DNA from: Riptortus pedestris
Taxonomy: Eukaryota > Arthropoda > Insecta > Hemiptera > Alydidae
DNA length: 64,000 bases
Assembly (NCBI GenBank): GCA_019009955.1
Contig: CM032233.1
Span: 90,582,001-90,646,000 of the forward strand
Reading direction: 5' to 3'
Below are positions 34,116 through 44,254 of the stretch, piece after piece. A program made the position numbers and the translations under genes. The notes under the pieces are model-generated. The model saw nothing but the letters and a program-made list of their open reading frames with translations, ran no database searches and was not told the origin of the DNA. Within the stretch, counting starts at the first letter, position 1, and each line of letters begins with the position of its first letter.

Positions 34116-34455
34116 TTCGGCTATCTGCTCCAGCGGTTTGAATTCTTATTGGTTTTGAAATGTTCAATGGAAATGCGTTTATCTCCGCCAGGAAGTTTTT
34201 TTAATTTGCTTAGCTACTTGATTTAATCATATGTTTTGTGTTTTTTCTTATGGCTTTCCACGTTTCGGATAGTATGACATCGTCCATGGCGTTTATTGCA
34301 TTTGCTCTCTTGTTTATTTTGAGAGCTTCCACCTAAACGTGGGAAGCCATAATACAAAATCAAATAAATATTATTTAATCAAGTAGCTATTAAATATTGG
34401 GAAACCAATAAAAAATCAAACCGCTGAAGCTGATAGCCGAACTCATCACAAGGAA
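34116..34455. mobile_element. Foldback element with ~110-150-bp imperfect arms
   Basis: The left arm (34116-34270: AGTTCGGCTATCTGCTCCAG ... TATGGCTTTCCACGTTT) is the inverted counterpart of the right arm (about 34338-34455: AACGTGGGAAGCCATAATAC ... CTGATAGCCGAACTCATC). A ~65-base unique loop lies between. No coding content. Confidence 0.7.
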
Positions 34456-34599
34456 ATATTTCCCAGCAAATGAGCATGAAAAATAGAATATAAATATATA
34501 TATATATATAAACCATGACAGATTTTCGGATAAATCCTGAGCTTTCATCCAGCAAAAGTGAGTGTGTATATTATTTTGTTTAAGAGCTTGTATGTACTT

Positions 34600-34985
34600 T
34601 TAGCAGATTTCCTTCGATTTTTACTTCAAATGTCCATCGATCCTACCTTTTAATTCTGAAAGGGCCTCATTTTCGCCCTCTGCTTGGTAGCTAATATACT
34701 TATAATAACAGAGATATTTCGAAATATCGAAATTCCTCCCTCTTAACCCCCCTCCCAAACAGGGCCGATTACAGCCATTAACGAACGTGACATTTAGTTT
34801 TGCATGGAACGTTTATATATGGAGTTTGGCAACGATCAAACAAAACAAAAATTGCGACCCCTAGAGCGGTAACAGGCATATATATATAATTTTTATCGGG
34901 TCTCATTTTCTTCAAATGTCCATCGATCCTACCTTTTAATTCTTAACTGACCTCATTTTCGCCATCTACTTAGTAGCTAATATAC
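34600..34985. mobile_element. Rearranged HINE pieces
   Basis: A plus-strand 5' block (TTAGCAGATTTCC, CATCGATCCTACCTTTTAA) is followed by a minus-strand central piece (GGCCGATTACAGCCATTAAC ... AATTGCGACC). Then comes a second plus-strand copy of CTTCAAATGTCCATCGATCC ... TAGTAGCTAATATAC, duplicated from 34624-34694. Confidence 0.6.
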
Positions 34986-34989
34986 GGGA

Positions 34990-35826
34990 CTGGAGATAAA
35001 TAGTGTGTCAAACCAGTACGTTTGAAAAGTGCTCAGTTTTTCTTCATAATTGTCCGTGCAATGTGTTACGAAGTCTTTATTTTTTTAATTCATTTCTTTA
35101 AATAGGTACAAAATTGCACCCGACTCGAGTTTCATCCTTATTGCCATCAGGATAGAAAACATATTTCGGCATTAAAACAAATGGTGAGTTATTATGAACC
35201 CCTTATAGAGCACACTTCTCTCTCTTTCTTCCGTCGTAAAGGTTGCGTTGTCTATTAAGTTCCATTTTGACTATGTAATAAAAATATCTATATAATTCTG
35301 AACGGGCTACATTCTCGTCATCTCCTATGACATTCGAGGAAGTTTTAGGAAAATTGCTTTTTGAGTACAAGCCCAACTTCCTAAGGTCCTAAAAATACCT
35401 TAACCCAAGCCATAAGAGGTGAATATTCGTTTCATTTAAGATAATGCATGTTTTAATATTATAACATGACCAACTGCCTAGGCGGGAAATCAATAAACTG
35501 TAATTACTATCACATACAGAGAACTAATAACTATCAATTGCATCCTGGCAAACATACATATGGTATGCCCTACAACTCAAAGCGGCCGTTTCCATACCTA
35601 GAGGTACCTCACCATAACTCCTATCACTCATTCCTACCTTTCCCTCTATTATTATTGTAATTAGATTTGCTATTAGTTGTAACCATATTCGACTCCTTGT
35701 TCATATGAAAACTCTACGTGATTGAATTTAATAAGGAAGCTAAGAGTTTTGACCCTGGGAAATCAGCATGTCTTCAAAATTCCATCGATCATGCCACGGA
35801 AATGACGATAATGAGGCACGTTAACA

Positions 35827-35830
<4 letters not shown>
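34990..35830. other. No gene recognised
   Basis: AT-rich, with one decayed HINE-like CTCGTCATCTCCTATGACAT block near 35315. Confidence 0.4.
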
Positions 35831-35882
<52 letters not shown>

Positions 35883-35887
<5 letters not shown>

Positions 35888-36495
35888 CTACTGTAAGTGT
35901 GTACGTGACTGAACTGCTCCTAAACGGCTGGACCGATTTGAATGATTTTTTTGTATGCGTTTGGGTGATTCCCTGGATGGTTTAGATTAACAAATCAGCC
36001 CGGCAGATAGAGCAGGAGTGGGGGTTGTAAGGGATGCCTACAATTAAAAATGGCGATATTTCGTTTCCTATTTGTTTTTCGGTAAATAAGCACAGTATAA
36101 AAGTTAAAGTTGTTTATTTTGTTATTTAGAGTAACTTTTGTTATACTCACTTTTGTCGTATAACAAAGTATTAACGAGATATACACTAAAACATTAAAGT
36201 GGGAGCTGATTGAACTGAAGTTAACAAAACTCTATATGTAAATTATCATTAATTCTTTCATGATTATAAACTATATTACATTTCTTAGGTTCGAACGGGA
36301 GTGGGGGTTATAAGGGAGGCTTAAATAAAAAAATAGCGATATTTCATTTTCTATTTGATTTTAGGCAAACGTGCACATAGCTAAAGCTGTTTTTTGTGTT
36401 ATTAAAAGTAGCTTTTGTTTTAAACATAATATTATTAAATTTAATATCCTAATCACTTGAAATATCATGCAGGACAACGTCTGTCGGGCCGCTAG
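35883..36495 (-). mobile_element. Repeat B, full inverted copy (613 bp)
   Basis: Starts ATTCTACTGTAAGTGTGTAC and ends CGTCTGTCGGGCCGCTAG, the reverse of 32687-33300 and almost the same length. A (TA)n at 35831-35882 abuts the left end. Confidence 0.8.
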
Positions 36496-36519
36496 TATAT
36501 ATATATATATATATACTCA

Positions 36520-36650
36520 CAAACTTCCTCTAAGGCTAACCGAACAGGAGGGAATCCTGCTTGAAATAATGAAACATTGAAACCTGTATCAGATGTATAT
36601 CCATTGAGGAGATGTTTTTGCGAGAATTCGTTACAAAAAAAAAAAGTTGA
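36520..36650 (-). mobile_element. Repeat C, partial inverted copy 2
   Basis: CTCACAAACTTCCTCTAAGG ... ATATCCATTGAGGAGATGTT ... A-run is the complement of 32550-32680. It is separated from repeat B by (TA)n, as in the plus-strand copy. Confidence 0.75.
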
Positions 36651-36854
36651 CTTTCGAAAAGCCATCAATCCTACCCAGGAAATGTCCAAAACGAGCTTCG
36701 TTCAGTCGTACATTAAACTTGTCAGTTAACACTCTAGCTGTATAAATTTTAGCTTGACCGTCACCAAGCTTGATATGTAAGCGATTAATGCACAAATCCA
36801 CTAGAGAAAATAGGTGGAGGCTCGATCCTCGCCTAGGGAGAACATTAATTAATG

Positions 36855-37026
36855 AGTTAAAAATGGCGATATTTCGTTTCCTATTGGTTTTTAGGCAAAC
36901 GTGAACATAACAAAAGTTGTTTTTTGTGTTATTAAAAGTAGATTTTGTTTTAAACATAATATTATTAAATTTAATATCCTAATCGCTTGAAATATCATGC
37001 AGGACAACGTCTGTCGGGTCCGCTAG
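36855..37026 (-). mobile_element. Repeat B, head, inverted
   Basis: ATGGCGATATTTCGTTTCCT ... ACAACGTCTGTCGGGTCCGC-TAG. A (TA)n (37029-37088) and repeat C follow, repeating the C-(TA)n-B order a third time. Confidence 0.75.
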
Positions 37027-37088
<62 letters not shown>

Positions 37089-37089
<1 letters not shown>

Positions 37090-37400
37090 TCACAAACTTC
37101 CTCTAAGGCTGAATAATCTGCTTGAAATAATGTAACATTGAAACCTGTATCAGATGTATATCCATTGAGGAGATGTTTTTTCGAGAATTCGTTACAAAAA
37201 AAAAAAAAAGGTGACTTTCGTACTCAAATTATATGTAGAGGGATAAATGGTATAGGATACTCGTTGTAATTGGTCAGGTGTGGCTGAAGCTAATTGCTGA
37301 AGGTACTAATGTAGTCAGGAGCTGGGAGTAATGCCTACTTTTGATAACCGCATTAGCCGTCTCTCCTCACAACTGCACACTAACTCTATTATACCCATGC
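37089..37400 (-). mobile_element. Repeat C, longer inverted copy 3
   Basis: Complements 32399-32680 and continues further through ATTAGCCGTCTCTCCTCACA to CACTAACTCTATTATACC, which marks the far end of repeat C (also seen at 39090-39290). Confidence 0.7.
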
Positions 37401-37439
37401 TCAATTATAATTAATTAATAAATAACGCATGTTTAGTAG

Positions 37440-37712
37440 AGCTATTGAGGAATTAGTCATGATGCAATTTAAGAAAAATGTATTCAAAGAACCATCAATC
37501 TTACCCAGGAGATGTCGAAAACGAGCTTCGTTCAGTCGTACGTTAAACTTGTCTGTTAACACTCTAGCTGTCTAAATTTTAGCTTCATCATCACGAAGCT
37601 TGATATGTAAGCGATTAATGTGCAAATGCACTACAGAAAATAGGCGGAGGCTCGATCCTCGCCAAGGGTGAACATTAATTAATGAGTTCGCTAACGGAGC
37701 GAGCTAGTCTAG
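37440..37712 (-). repeat. Decayed HINE 5' block joined to a tRNA-like sequence
   Basis: Bases 37490-37560 carry a HINE-like CATCAATCTTACCCAGGAGA ... TCTGTTAACACTCTAGCTG. On the minus strand 37712-37645 reads TAGCTCGCTCCGTTAGCGAA (A-box-like), then GAGGATCGAGCCTC (B-box-like). A shortened duplicate without the A box lies at 36660-36850. This may be a tRNA-derived SINE head fused to HINE sequence. Confidence 0.35.
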
Positions 37713-37990
37713 TTAGCCCGCGCTAGTGGTTAGCCAGAGTTTAACGAATTCATACGTCCGACGGCCCCTCTGGATGACTAACGATTATGAATCTCTTAGA
37801 TCCTGTGCACAATTAGGATCACGGAGTGAACTGACCATTGGCACCACGGGGTTAATAGGACCCTTCAGTCTATTGAAGACAATTCATTCCAGGACCTACT
37901 CGGTTAGTGGGGTTGTCATTGAGTTGAACACTATGTAAAATACCACTCTTGATTCCTCCGAGTTTCAATTGGATGAGGCTAAAGATCTCT
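37713..37990. other. Less AT-rich unique stretch
   Basis: A 70-codon frame at 37726-37938 has no recognisable domain. A (GT)n tract starts at about 37998. Confidence 0.3.
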
Positions 37991-37997
37991 TGGTCAC

Positions 37998-38003
37998 TAG
38001 TGT

Positions 38004-38045
<42 letters not shown>
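37998..38045. repeat. (TG)n microsatellite
   Basis: Nearly pure TG run. Confidence 0.95.
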
Positions 38046-38047
<2 letters not shown>

Positions 38048-38059
38048 ATATTATTCTGT

Positions 38060-38330
38060 TAAAGCTAGCTATCGTAATTGTTTTTATCGTTACCAAACTC
38101 GATATTTAAATGTTTTATGTAAATCTGAAGATCAAGTTCGTTAATTGCTTTAATCAAACAAGGGGATAGTGTTTACAGAGAGGAAACAAAAATTCAATAA
38201 ATCATCGTTATAATGAGTAAACAAATAGTAAACAGCCAATCTTGTTGAAAATTTAATTCCCTATAAATATATATCCTTGCTCAATCAATTTCTTCTCTAT
38301 CATGAATATTTTTAGTTTCAGCCATTTCTA
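38060..38330 (+). mobile_element. HINE interior fragment
   Basis: GTTACCAAACTCGATATTTA, GATCAAGTTCGTTAATTGCT and CAATCTTGTTGAAAATTTAA match the middle of the family. Termini are absent. Confidence 0.6.
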
Positions 38331-38480
38331 ACCTCCTAGGCTTTCTTTTTTCATATTTATAATAAGTTGATATATCATAACATAAAACTTTTTGTTAGAA
38401 TTATTAGAAGATGCTAAATATTGTTTTGATGGTTTTTTACTTCGTATTTCATGAAGTAAAAAAAAATGCTTATATGTCCG

Positions 38481-38526
38481 GTACAAAAATCTTAAATGGC
38501 TACTTCAGCCATTTAAGATTTTGGTA
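38481..38526. repeat. 20-bp stem hairpin at the edge of element F
   Basis: GTACAAAAATCTTAAATGGC pairs with GCCATTTAAGATTTTGGTAC with one mismatch around the 7-base loop TACTTCA. Confidence 0.8.
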
Positions 38527-39075
38527 CTTATCGATTATACTCATTTAAGGACGATTATTAAATCATAATTGAAAAAAAGAAGAAAAAACACTTTACTATT
38601 TAAAATAACACTTCTAGAATTTATTTGAATGACAAAATGTATGAAAAAATGTAATTACAAATTAGAGTTATCCCAAAACTGGACGAAGTCGCGGGTAGCT
38701 GCATAAAGCGGTCATCCCCCGACCATCGTCTGCCACATGAACTCTGCAAGCTAGCTATGCAAGTGTTGTAATAATAAACGATCACCAAGTGGTGATAATA
38801 AACGATTACTCATTTTCTGATAACAAAGAAACCGCATGACTAAGATAACCTAGTCAAGTATGAACAGTCTATAGCAATAACAGTGAATAGAGTATAAGCT
38901 GTTTTGAACCAGAAAATATTTTATCTGTAAATAATGAGGAGGCTCCCGTTAACCATTTTGTCATTTATAAATTCTAGAACTGCTATTTTAAATAATGAAG
39001 AAATTTTATTTTAATTATAATTTAATAATCGTCTTTAAATGGGTAGTCTCACGATAACTGATAAGTCCCAAGATT
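38522..39075. mobile_element. Long-TIR element F, copy 1
   Basis: The two ends are complementary over roughly 130 bp. GGTACTTATCG, ATTTAAGGACGATTATTAAA and TTCTAGAATTTATTTGAATG on the left match the complement of AATAATCGTCTTTAAATGGG and ATAAATTCTAGAACTGC on the right. The middle holds GTTATCCCAAAACTGGACGA and GCATAAAGCGGTC, shared with 61683-62234. No transposase frame, so non-autonomous. Confidence 0.75.
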
Positions 39076-39089
39076 TTACGTATCTAATA

Positions 39090-39290
39090 TACGGTGAGGG
39101 ATTAATGGTATAGGAGACTCGTTGTAATTGGTCAGGTGTGGCTGGAGCCAATTGCTGTAGGTACTAATGTAGTCAGGAGCCGGGAGTAATGTCTACTTAT
39201 GATAACCGCATTAGCCGTCTCCCCTCACAACTGCACACTAACTCTATTATACCAGGGTTTCTCGCCTTACAATTATTTAATCAATAAATA
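39090..39290 (-). mobile_element. Repeat C fragment, copy 4
   Basis: CTCGTTGTAATTGGTCAGGT ... GATAACCGCATTAGCCGTCT ... CTAACTCTATTATACC matches the outer half of repeat C. Confidence 0.7.
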
Positions 39291-39297
39291 AAGCTAT

Positions 39298-39435
39298 TTT
39301 AGCAGATTTCTCTTAAGGGAAATCGGCTATCGAGGTTGTACTCATGACTCGATTTTTAAAAATATTTATTCATATACCCATCTGATCTGCCCTGGAGATC
39401 ACGAAATAAAATGTGGTCCGTTTGAAACTATATAC
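39298..39435 (+). mobile_element. HINE 5' fragment
   Basis: TTAGCAGATTTCTCTTAAGG, GAGGTTGTACTCATGACTCG and GATCACGAAATAAAATGTGG, cut off before the microsatellite and followed by a complete copy in the same orientation. Confidence 0.75.
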
Positions 39436-39445
39436 TACTATGTAT

Positions 39446-40181
<736 letters not shown>

Positions 40182-40189
40182 TTTTTCAG

Positions 40190-40575
40190 TCTATGTTCTA
40201 GCGGGCACAAGTTGTTTTTGATTGTTACCATACTCGATATTTGAACGTTGTATATGAATCCAAATATAGTCCGTTATTAGCTGAAATCGGGCAAGGATGA
40301 GAAGGAGTAATTCACAATAACCCCATTAATACGAATCCGACCGGAAAATTGTATAGAATATTGCAGAAAATTTAATTTCTTTCGGCTGTTGTTCTATAGA
40401 TTTTTCTCTATCTTGAATATTTAATGAGATATCTGTATTTTTTAGTCTTCAGCCTCCAAGTAAACTCCCACCCTTACATATTATAAATTAACCCTAAGCT
40501 GATACCTCATCAGACATTTTATTCGGAGGATAAATGCCAAATATTGTTTCCATGGAACGTTTACAATATGAAAAG
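40190..40575 (+). mobile_element. HINE interior fragment
   Basis: Follows the complete copy in the same orientation: CTAGCGGGCACAAG, GATTGTTACCATACTCGATA, TTGAATATTTAATGAGATAT and CAAGTAAACTCCCACCC. No termini. Confidence 0.65.
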
Positions 40576-40854
40576 TCATCAATAAAGATTATATTTACTA
40601 GAGACCTGAATATTTTTGCTTGATCGATGCCATTTGCAATGTTTAGAAGATTCATATCTTATCGACTTATGGAAATTCGAAACTTTGGAGATAATCGATT
40701 TTTACACTGTCCATTGTTTTAATTTATCGATATTATCAACTGAGTGGTGTGGTACATCTCCATTTTCAGTTAGTCTTGACGGACTGCCGAGATGGTAAGG
40801 TCGAATCTTTTTGCATTACTCCTGAAGAGTCGTCATAGAGGAACCGAAACATGT

Positions 40855-41549
40855 TTTTTTATTTGTTTATTTTTATTTTATTGAGTAAATTACAGTCTGC
40901 ATTTAAATGCATTTGGTAATGTGCGAAATGTACAATACAATAGTTCCTCCATCACTCTTGACAGTAGCCACACCCCTTCACCACAATGAAAGGAGCAGCC
41001 TCTCTCTGCTTGGCAAAGAAGTCAACAGCTAAGGAGGAATGGCACTTGAGAAGAAATTAGCCACTGCTATCACTTCACTTTACACTTATAGGAGATCTCC
41101 TGGGCCATTGTCTCTTGAGGCGCCGTGGAGGGGAATAAGGATGAGTGGTACAGGAAAGGGCTAGGACGTCTGGATTAGGATGATTGGATAGCCTGCTGTG
41201 GAATTTTTTGAATCTTAAGGGAATTAGGTCCTTTACAAATTGGATATTAAGATCTTTATTGAGGGTGTGGTTTGTGACATAATATAGAGCATCTCCTATG
41301 GTGCGCAGGACTTTGGATTGGAAGGTCTGGAAGCGTCTGATGTTCGAAGGTTTTGCTGTACCCCACATTTCTATTCCGTATGTCCATATCGGTTTTAGTA
41401 GTAGCTTGTATATTATTAGTTTGTTTTCGGTAGACAAGTGAGATCTTCTATTTAGCAGTCGGTAAAGTTGTCCGAATCGTCTGTTTAGTTCCTGTATTTT
41501 AATTATTATGTGGGATTTCCGAGTAAGTCTGGTGTCCAAATGTAGTCCA
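40855..41549 (-). mobile_element. 5'-truncated Jockey-clade LINE with 8-bp target duplication
   Basis: Flanked by AAACATGT at 40847-40854 and again at 41550-41557, a clear target-site duplication. The minus-strand tail ends in an A-rich run (T-run on the plus strand at 40854-40880). Only the last ~695 bp of the element is present, typical of 5'-truncated LINE insertion. The empty site is seen in the paralogous repeat at about 42657 (AAATATGT). Confidence 0.85.
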
Positions 41550-41554
41550 AAACA
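41075..41554 (-). pseudogene. Jockey reverse transcriptase C-terminal part
   Basis: Open for about 155 codons on the minus strand, entering from the truncation point without its own start (the first in-frame residues are FGLHLD). Motifs: LHLDTRLTRKSHI, NRRFGQLYRLLNRRSHLSTE, NKLIIYKLLLKPIWTYG, EMWGTAKPSN, FQSKVLRTI and LSNHPNPDVLAL. This is the classical thumb/C-terminal region of Jockey-clade RTs (K-P-I-W-T-Y-G-I-x-x-W-G-T-A). It ends at a stop in 41075-41077. The catalytic YxDD part is missing by truncation. The frame is intact, so the insertion is relatively young, but it cannot be functional alone. Confidence 0.88.
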
Positions 41555-41594
41555 TGTAGAGGAAAATTAATCTGCAGTGATAGTTCATTTGTTT

Positions 41595-41717
41595 TAGCAG
41601 ATTTCCCTTAAGATAAATCAGCTATTGAGGTTGTACTCATGACGGTATTTTCGAAATTTTTCTTCAAATGTCCATCGATACTACCCAGGAAATGACGAAA
41701 ATGATGTCCGTTCAAAA

Positions 41718-41785
<68 letters not shown>

Positions 41786-42338
41786 CTGTTACCGCTCTAG
41801 CGGTCGCAATTTTTGTTTGATCGTTACCAAACTCGATATTTAGTCGTTTTATGTAAAAAGAAAGATCAAGTTCGTTAACAGCTGAATTCGGACCAGTGGG
41901 AGGGAGGGTTTAGAGGGGAGGATTTTCGAAAATTCGAAATATCTCCGTTACTATACGTCGGACCGAAAAATTGTACAGAATCATTCTTATTGCAAATTAA
42001 ATTTACTATAAATATTGAAATATACATTTATTCTCTATCTTGAATATTAACCGAGATATTTGCATTTGTATTCTGCGTGTGGTCACTAGTAGGCTATGTT
42101 CGGACTTTCCGCCGAGAGCTCTGGCGGCCGTTTCCATAACTATTCGTCCCTCGTGAATAGGTTTAGAGGTTAGGTTAACTGTTTTTTGGGGCTAGAAACT
42201 ACTGGGTTATTATGCCCTAAATAATGTTTTAGGTTTAGAGGTTTCTTACTACTATAGTTGTTATTAGGCAGATTTCTCTATTGTAAAACTTCACGTGGGA
42301 AATCTGCTTAGTTTACGCAGCCCCTGCGTGACGGACTT
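41595..42338 (+). mobile_element. HINE, complete, inserted in host repeat H
   Basis: 5' end TAGCAGATTTCCCTTAAGA (palindrome with one change) and perfect 3' hairpin CGCAGCCCCTGCG then ACGGACTT. (TA)n at 41721-41783. An extra ~64-bp segment in the 3' third is flanked by GGTTTAGAGGTT direct repeats (about 42170 and 42234). The uninterrupted paralogue at 42690-42710 shows the target was a T-run. Confidence 0.92.
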
Positions 42339-42549
42339 TTTTCATCTATTGTTCTTCAGCCATTTTTCCTTCAACGGAGATTGAATTGAGGTCACATTTC
42401 GAAGACATGGCATCTATCAAGTAAAAATATTCAGGACTCAAGAAAATATAATCTTCAAAGTTGACGTCTCACATTGTAAACGTTCCGTTCAAACAATATT
42501 TGGTATTTATTCTTCTAATAAAATATTCGATGATATAACATCACAGTGA

Positions 42550-42740
42550 TGTTGTACATCTGCATTATTGTTAGTCTTGACGTGACCGCCGAGGTGGTAA
42601 GATCGAATCTTTCCATAATAAGTGTATTACTTCTGAAGAGAGGTCATAGAGGACGCGAAATATGTAGAGGAAAATAAATTAGTGGAGATAGTTCACTTGT
42701 TTTTCGCCTATTGACCTTCGGCCATTTCTCCTTCAATAAA
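42550..42740 (+). repeat. Host repeat H copy 2 (empty site for both insertions)
   Basis: Same landmarks as 40740-42420 but with neither the Jockey (site at 42657-42664) nor the HINE (T-run at 42698-42704). Confidence 0.75.
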
Positions 42741-42759
42741 ATATTCATATAAAGCTAAA

Positions 42760-43152
42760 TATAAAATTAGTTAAGGGTTGAAATTGAACCTGGAAGAAAG
42801 AGGTTAAAATGAAAAGTAGAAAATATATAAGTTATTTTAAATTATCAATCTTGTTAATAATTTTATGTTCTTTATTTGTTTATTTTAAACATTCTTCTAT
42901 ATTGAATACTAACCAAGTTGTTTGTATTTTTTGTTCAGGCAATTGTTAACCCTCACTCCTACTTGTGAGATTTTTACTTTTGAGCAATTGTATTACTAAT
43001 CATCTTAAACCCAACTTAAATTTGAAGTTACATTCACATAGGCTAATTAGTCGTGCAGAAATAGAAAATCGAATTTGAGACGATGTTACTAGCTGTCATT
43101 CCAGCACAAGGAAAATCCGCTTAGCTTTGGAAGCGTCTGCGTGACGGACTTT
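42760..43152 (+). mobile_element. HINE, interior to 3' end, degenerate
   Basis: GGTTGAAATTGAACC, TCAATCTTGTTAATAATTTT and TTGTTAACCCTCACTCCTAC lead to AAAATCCGCTTAG and a degraded hairpin with intact GCGTGACGGACTT. Confidence 0.65.
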
Positions 43153-43458
43153 ATATTGAGGAAATGCCCTAAAAAGAGGGAGGGATATATTGAGCTTGGC
43201 TTGAGTGGAATTGACTCTCTAGAGGGAGCGCTCCTCCCTTCATTGTTTACTAGGAGATAAATATAAGAGGCTACTGCGAACAGTCATGTGTCCTCCAGTG
43301 ACATTTATGGAGGCAAAAACACTGGAAGGGAGGCTCTGACAAGATCAAGACGACTCCAGTAAGTTATTTAAACGTAAAAACTGAAAAGGAATGGCGTGCC
43401 ACTCAGGGGACGGCTCAAAAAAGAGTGTAATTGTTTTATCCTTTCTAAATGGAACGTA
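43153..43458. other. Unique flank of the Tc1/mariner-like element
   Basis: Less AT-rich; no domain recognised. A frame enters the element at 43396 but the upstream residues are not family sequence. Confidence 0.35.
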
Positions 43459-44081
43459 TACAGGGTGGTCCACGGGAAACGTACGGTTTTGAATCGCGCA
43501 GTACTTGGCGGCTGGTGGAGGAGGAAACGCGCCGTCAAGGCCACTCGACTCCCCATCGCCGGCCATTCAGTCGCCATTATGCCGCTGTGGACGAAAGATC
43601 ATTGCGTGTTTGCATACGACACATTTATAAAAAGTGGTGAATCAGAAGTTGAAACTCAACGATGTGTCAGGCGTTATTTTCATATCGGACGCCATGGTGA
43701 AATACTAACTAGGAATACCATTCTAAGGTGGGTAAATTCATTTAGATCCTCGGGGTCTTTTATGAAAATAAAGCCACCTGGCCCTGCTCGGTCGGCACGC
43801 ACTCTGAAAGCACTGAAGACGGCAATACGAACCCAAATCGCTCTAATCAATGCCGAGCTATTAAGAAGAGTGGACGTCAATTTTCAAGAAAGACTTAAAA
43901 TGTGTGTTCGTGAAAATGGCCGCCATTTAAGTGATGTTATTTTAAAAAAAATAAAGTAATGTATTTTTTAAAAATGGCATAAATTCAGCTTTATTTTTGT
44001 GTAAATAAAATATGTCTGTCTTCAAAACTAACAGAGTAATTACTATTTTAAAACCGTCCGTTTCCCGTGGACCACCCTGTA
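43459..44081 (+). mobile_element. Tc1/mariner-like non-autonomous element, 623 bp, TA-flanked
   Basis: Ends TACAGGGTGGTCCACGGGAA and its complement TTCCCGTGGACCACCCTGTA form a ~31-bp terminal inverted repeat with one mismatch. TA dinucleotides flank both sides (43457-43458, 44082-44083). The element keeps an intact ORF with the first and last parts of a transposase but not the catalytic middle. The 3' region (43960-44050) is AT-rich. Confidence 0.85.
43579..43959 (+). CDS. Internally deleted transposase: N-terminal HTH fused to C-terminal tail
   Basis: 126 codons, ATG at 43579, stop at 43957. Residues 1-75 (MPLWTKDHCVFAYDTF, TQRCVRRYFHIGRHG, TRNTILRWVNSFRSSGS, KIKPPGPARSART) match the N-terminal DUF4817-type helix-turn-helix of a widespread arthropod Tc1/mariner-like transposase. 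That domain binds the terminal repeats. Residues 90-126 (LLRRVDVNFQERLKMCVREN, GRHLSDVILKK) match the extreme C-terminus of the same protein. The intervening catalytic DDE domain, normally about 200 residues, is absent, yet the junction is in frame and there are no stops. The ATG was chosen over the upstream one at 43396, which lies outside the element. The product could bind element ends without cutting; this is inference. Confidence 0.8.
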   Translation: MPLWTKDHCVFAYDTFIKSGESEVETQRCVRRYFHIGRHGEILTRNTILRWVNSFRSSGSFMKIKPPGPARSARTLKALKTAIRTQIALINAELLRRVDVNFQERLKMCVRENGRHLSDVILKKIK

Positions 44082-44254
44082 TAAACGGACTTTGACATTT
44101 GTAGTATTCATAAATCTGAACTAGCTTCAGTAAATGGGGATGTAAACTAAAAGATAAATAACGAACTCGTTGGAATATCTTTTTAAAGTATTCCCATAGC
44201 TTTTTCATACCTCCCGAATAGTTTCTATATATTTGCTTAAAGAAATATTTCAAA

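Larger units (their letters stand above)
40580..42440. repeat. Host repeat H copy 1, carrying two nested insertions
   Basis: Segments at 40740-40846, 41558-41594 and 42339-42420, once the inserted Jockey and HINE are removed, align with an uninterrupted copy at 42550-42740. Shared landmarks are TTAGTCTTGACG, GGTAAGGTCGAATCTTT, CTGAAGAG...CATAGAGGA, GTAGAGGAAAAT, GATAGTTCA and CAGCCATTTTTCCTTCAA. Confidence 0.75.
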
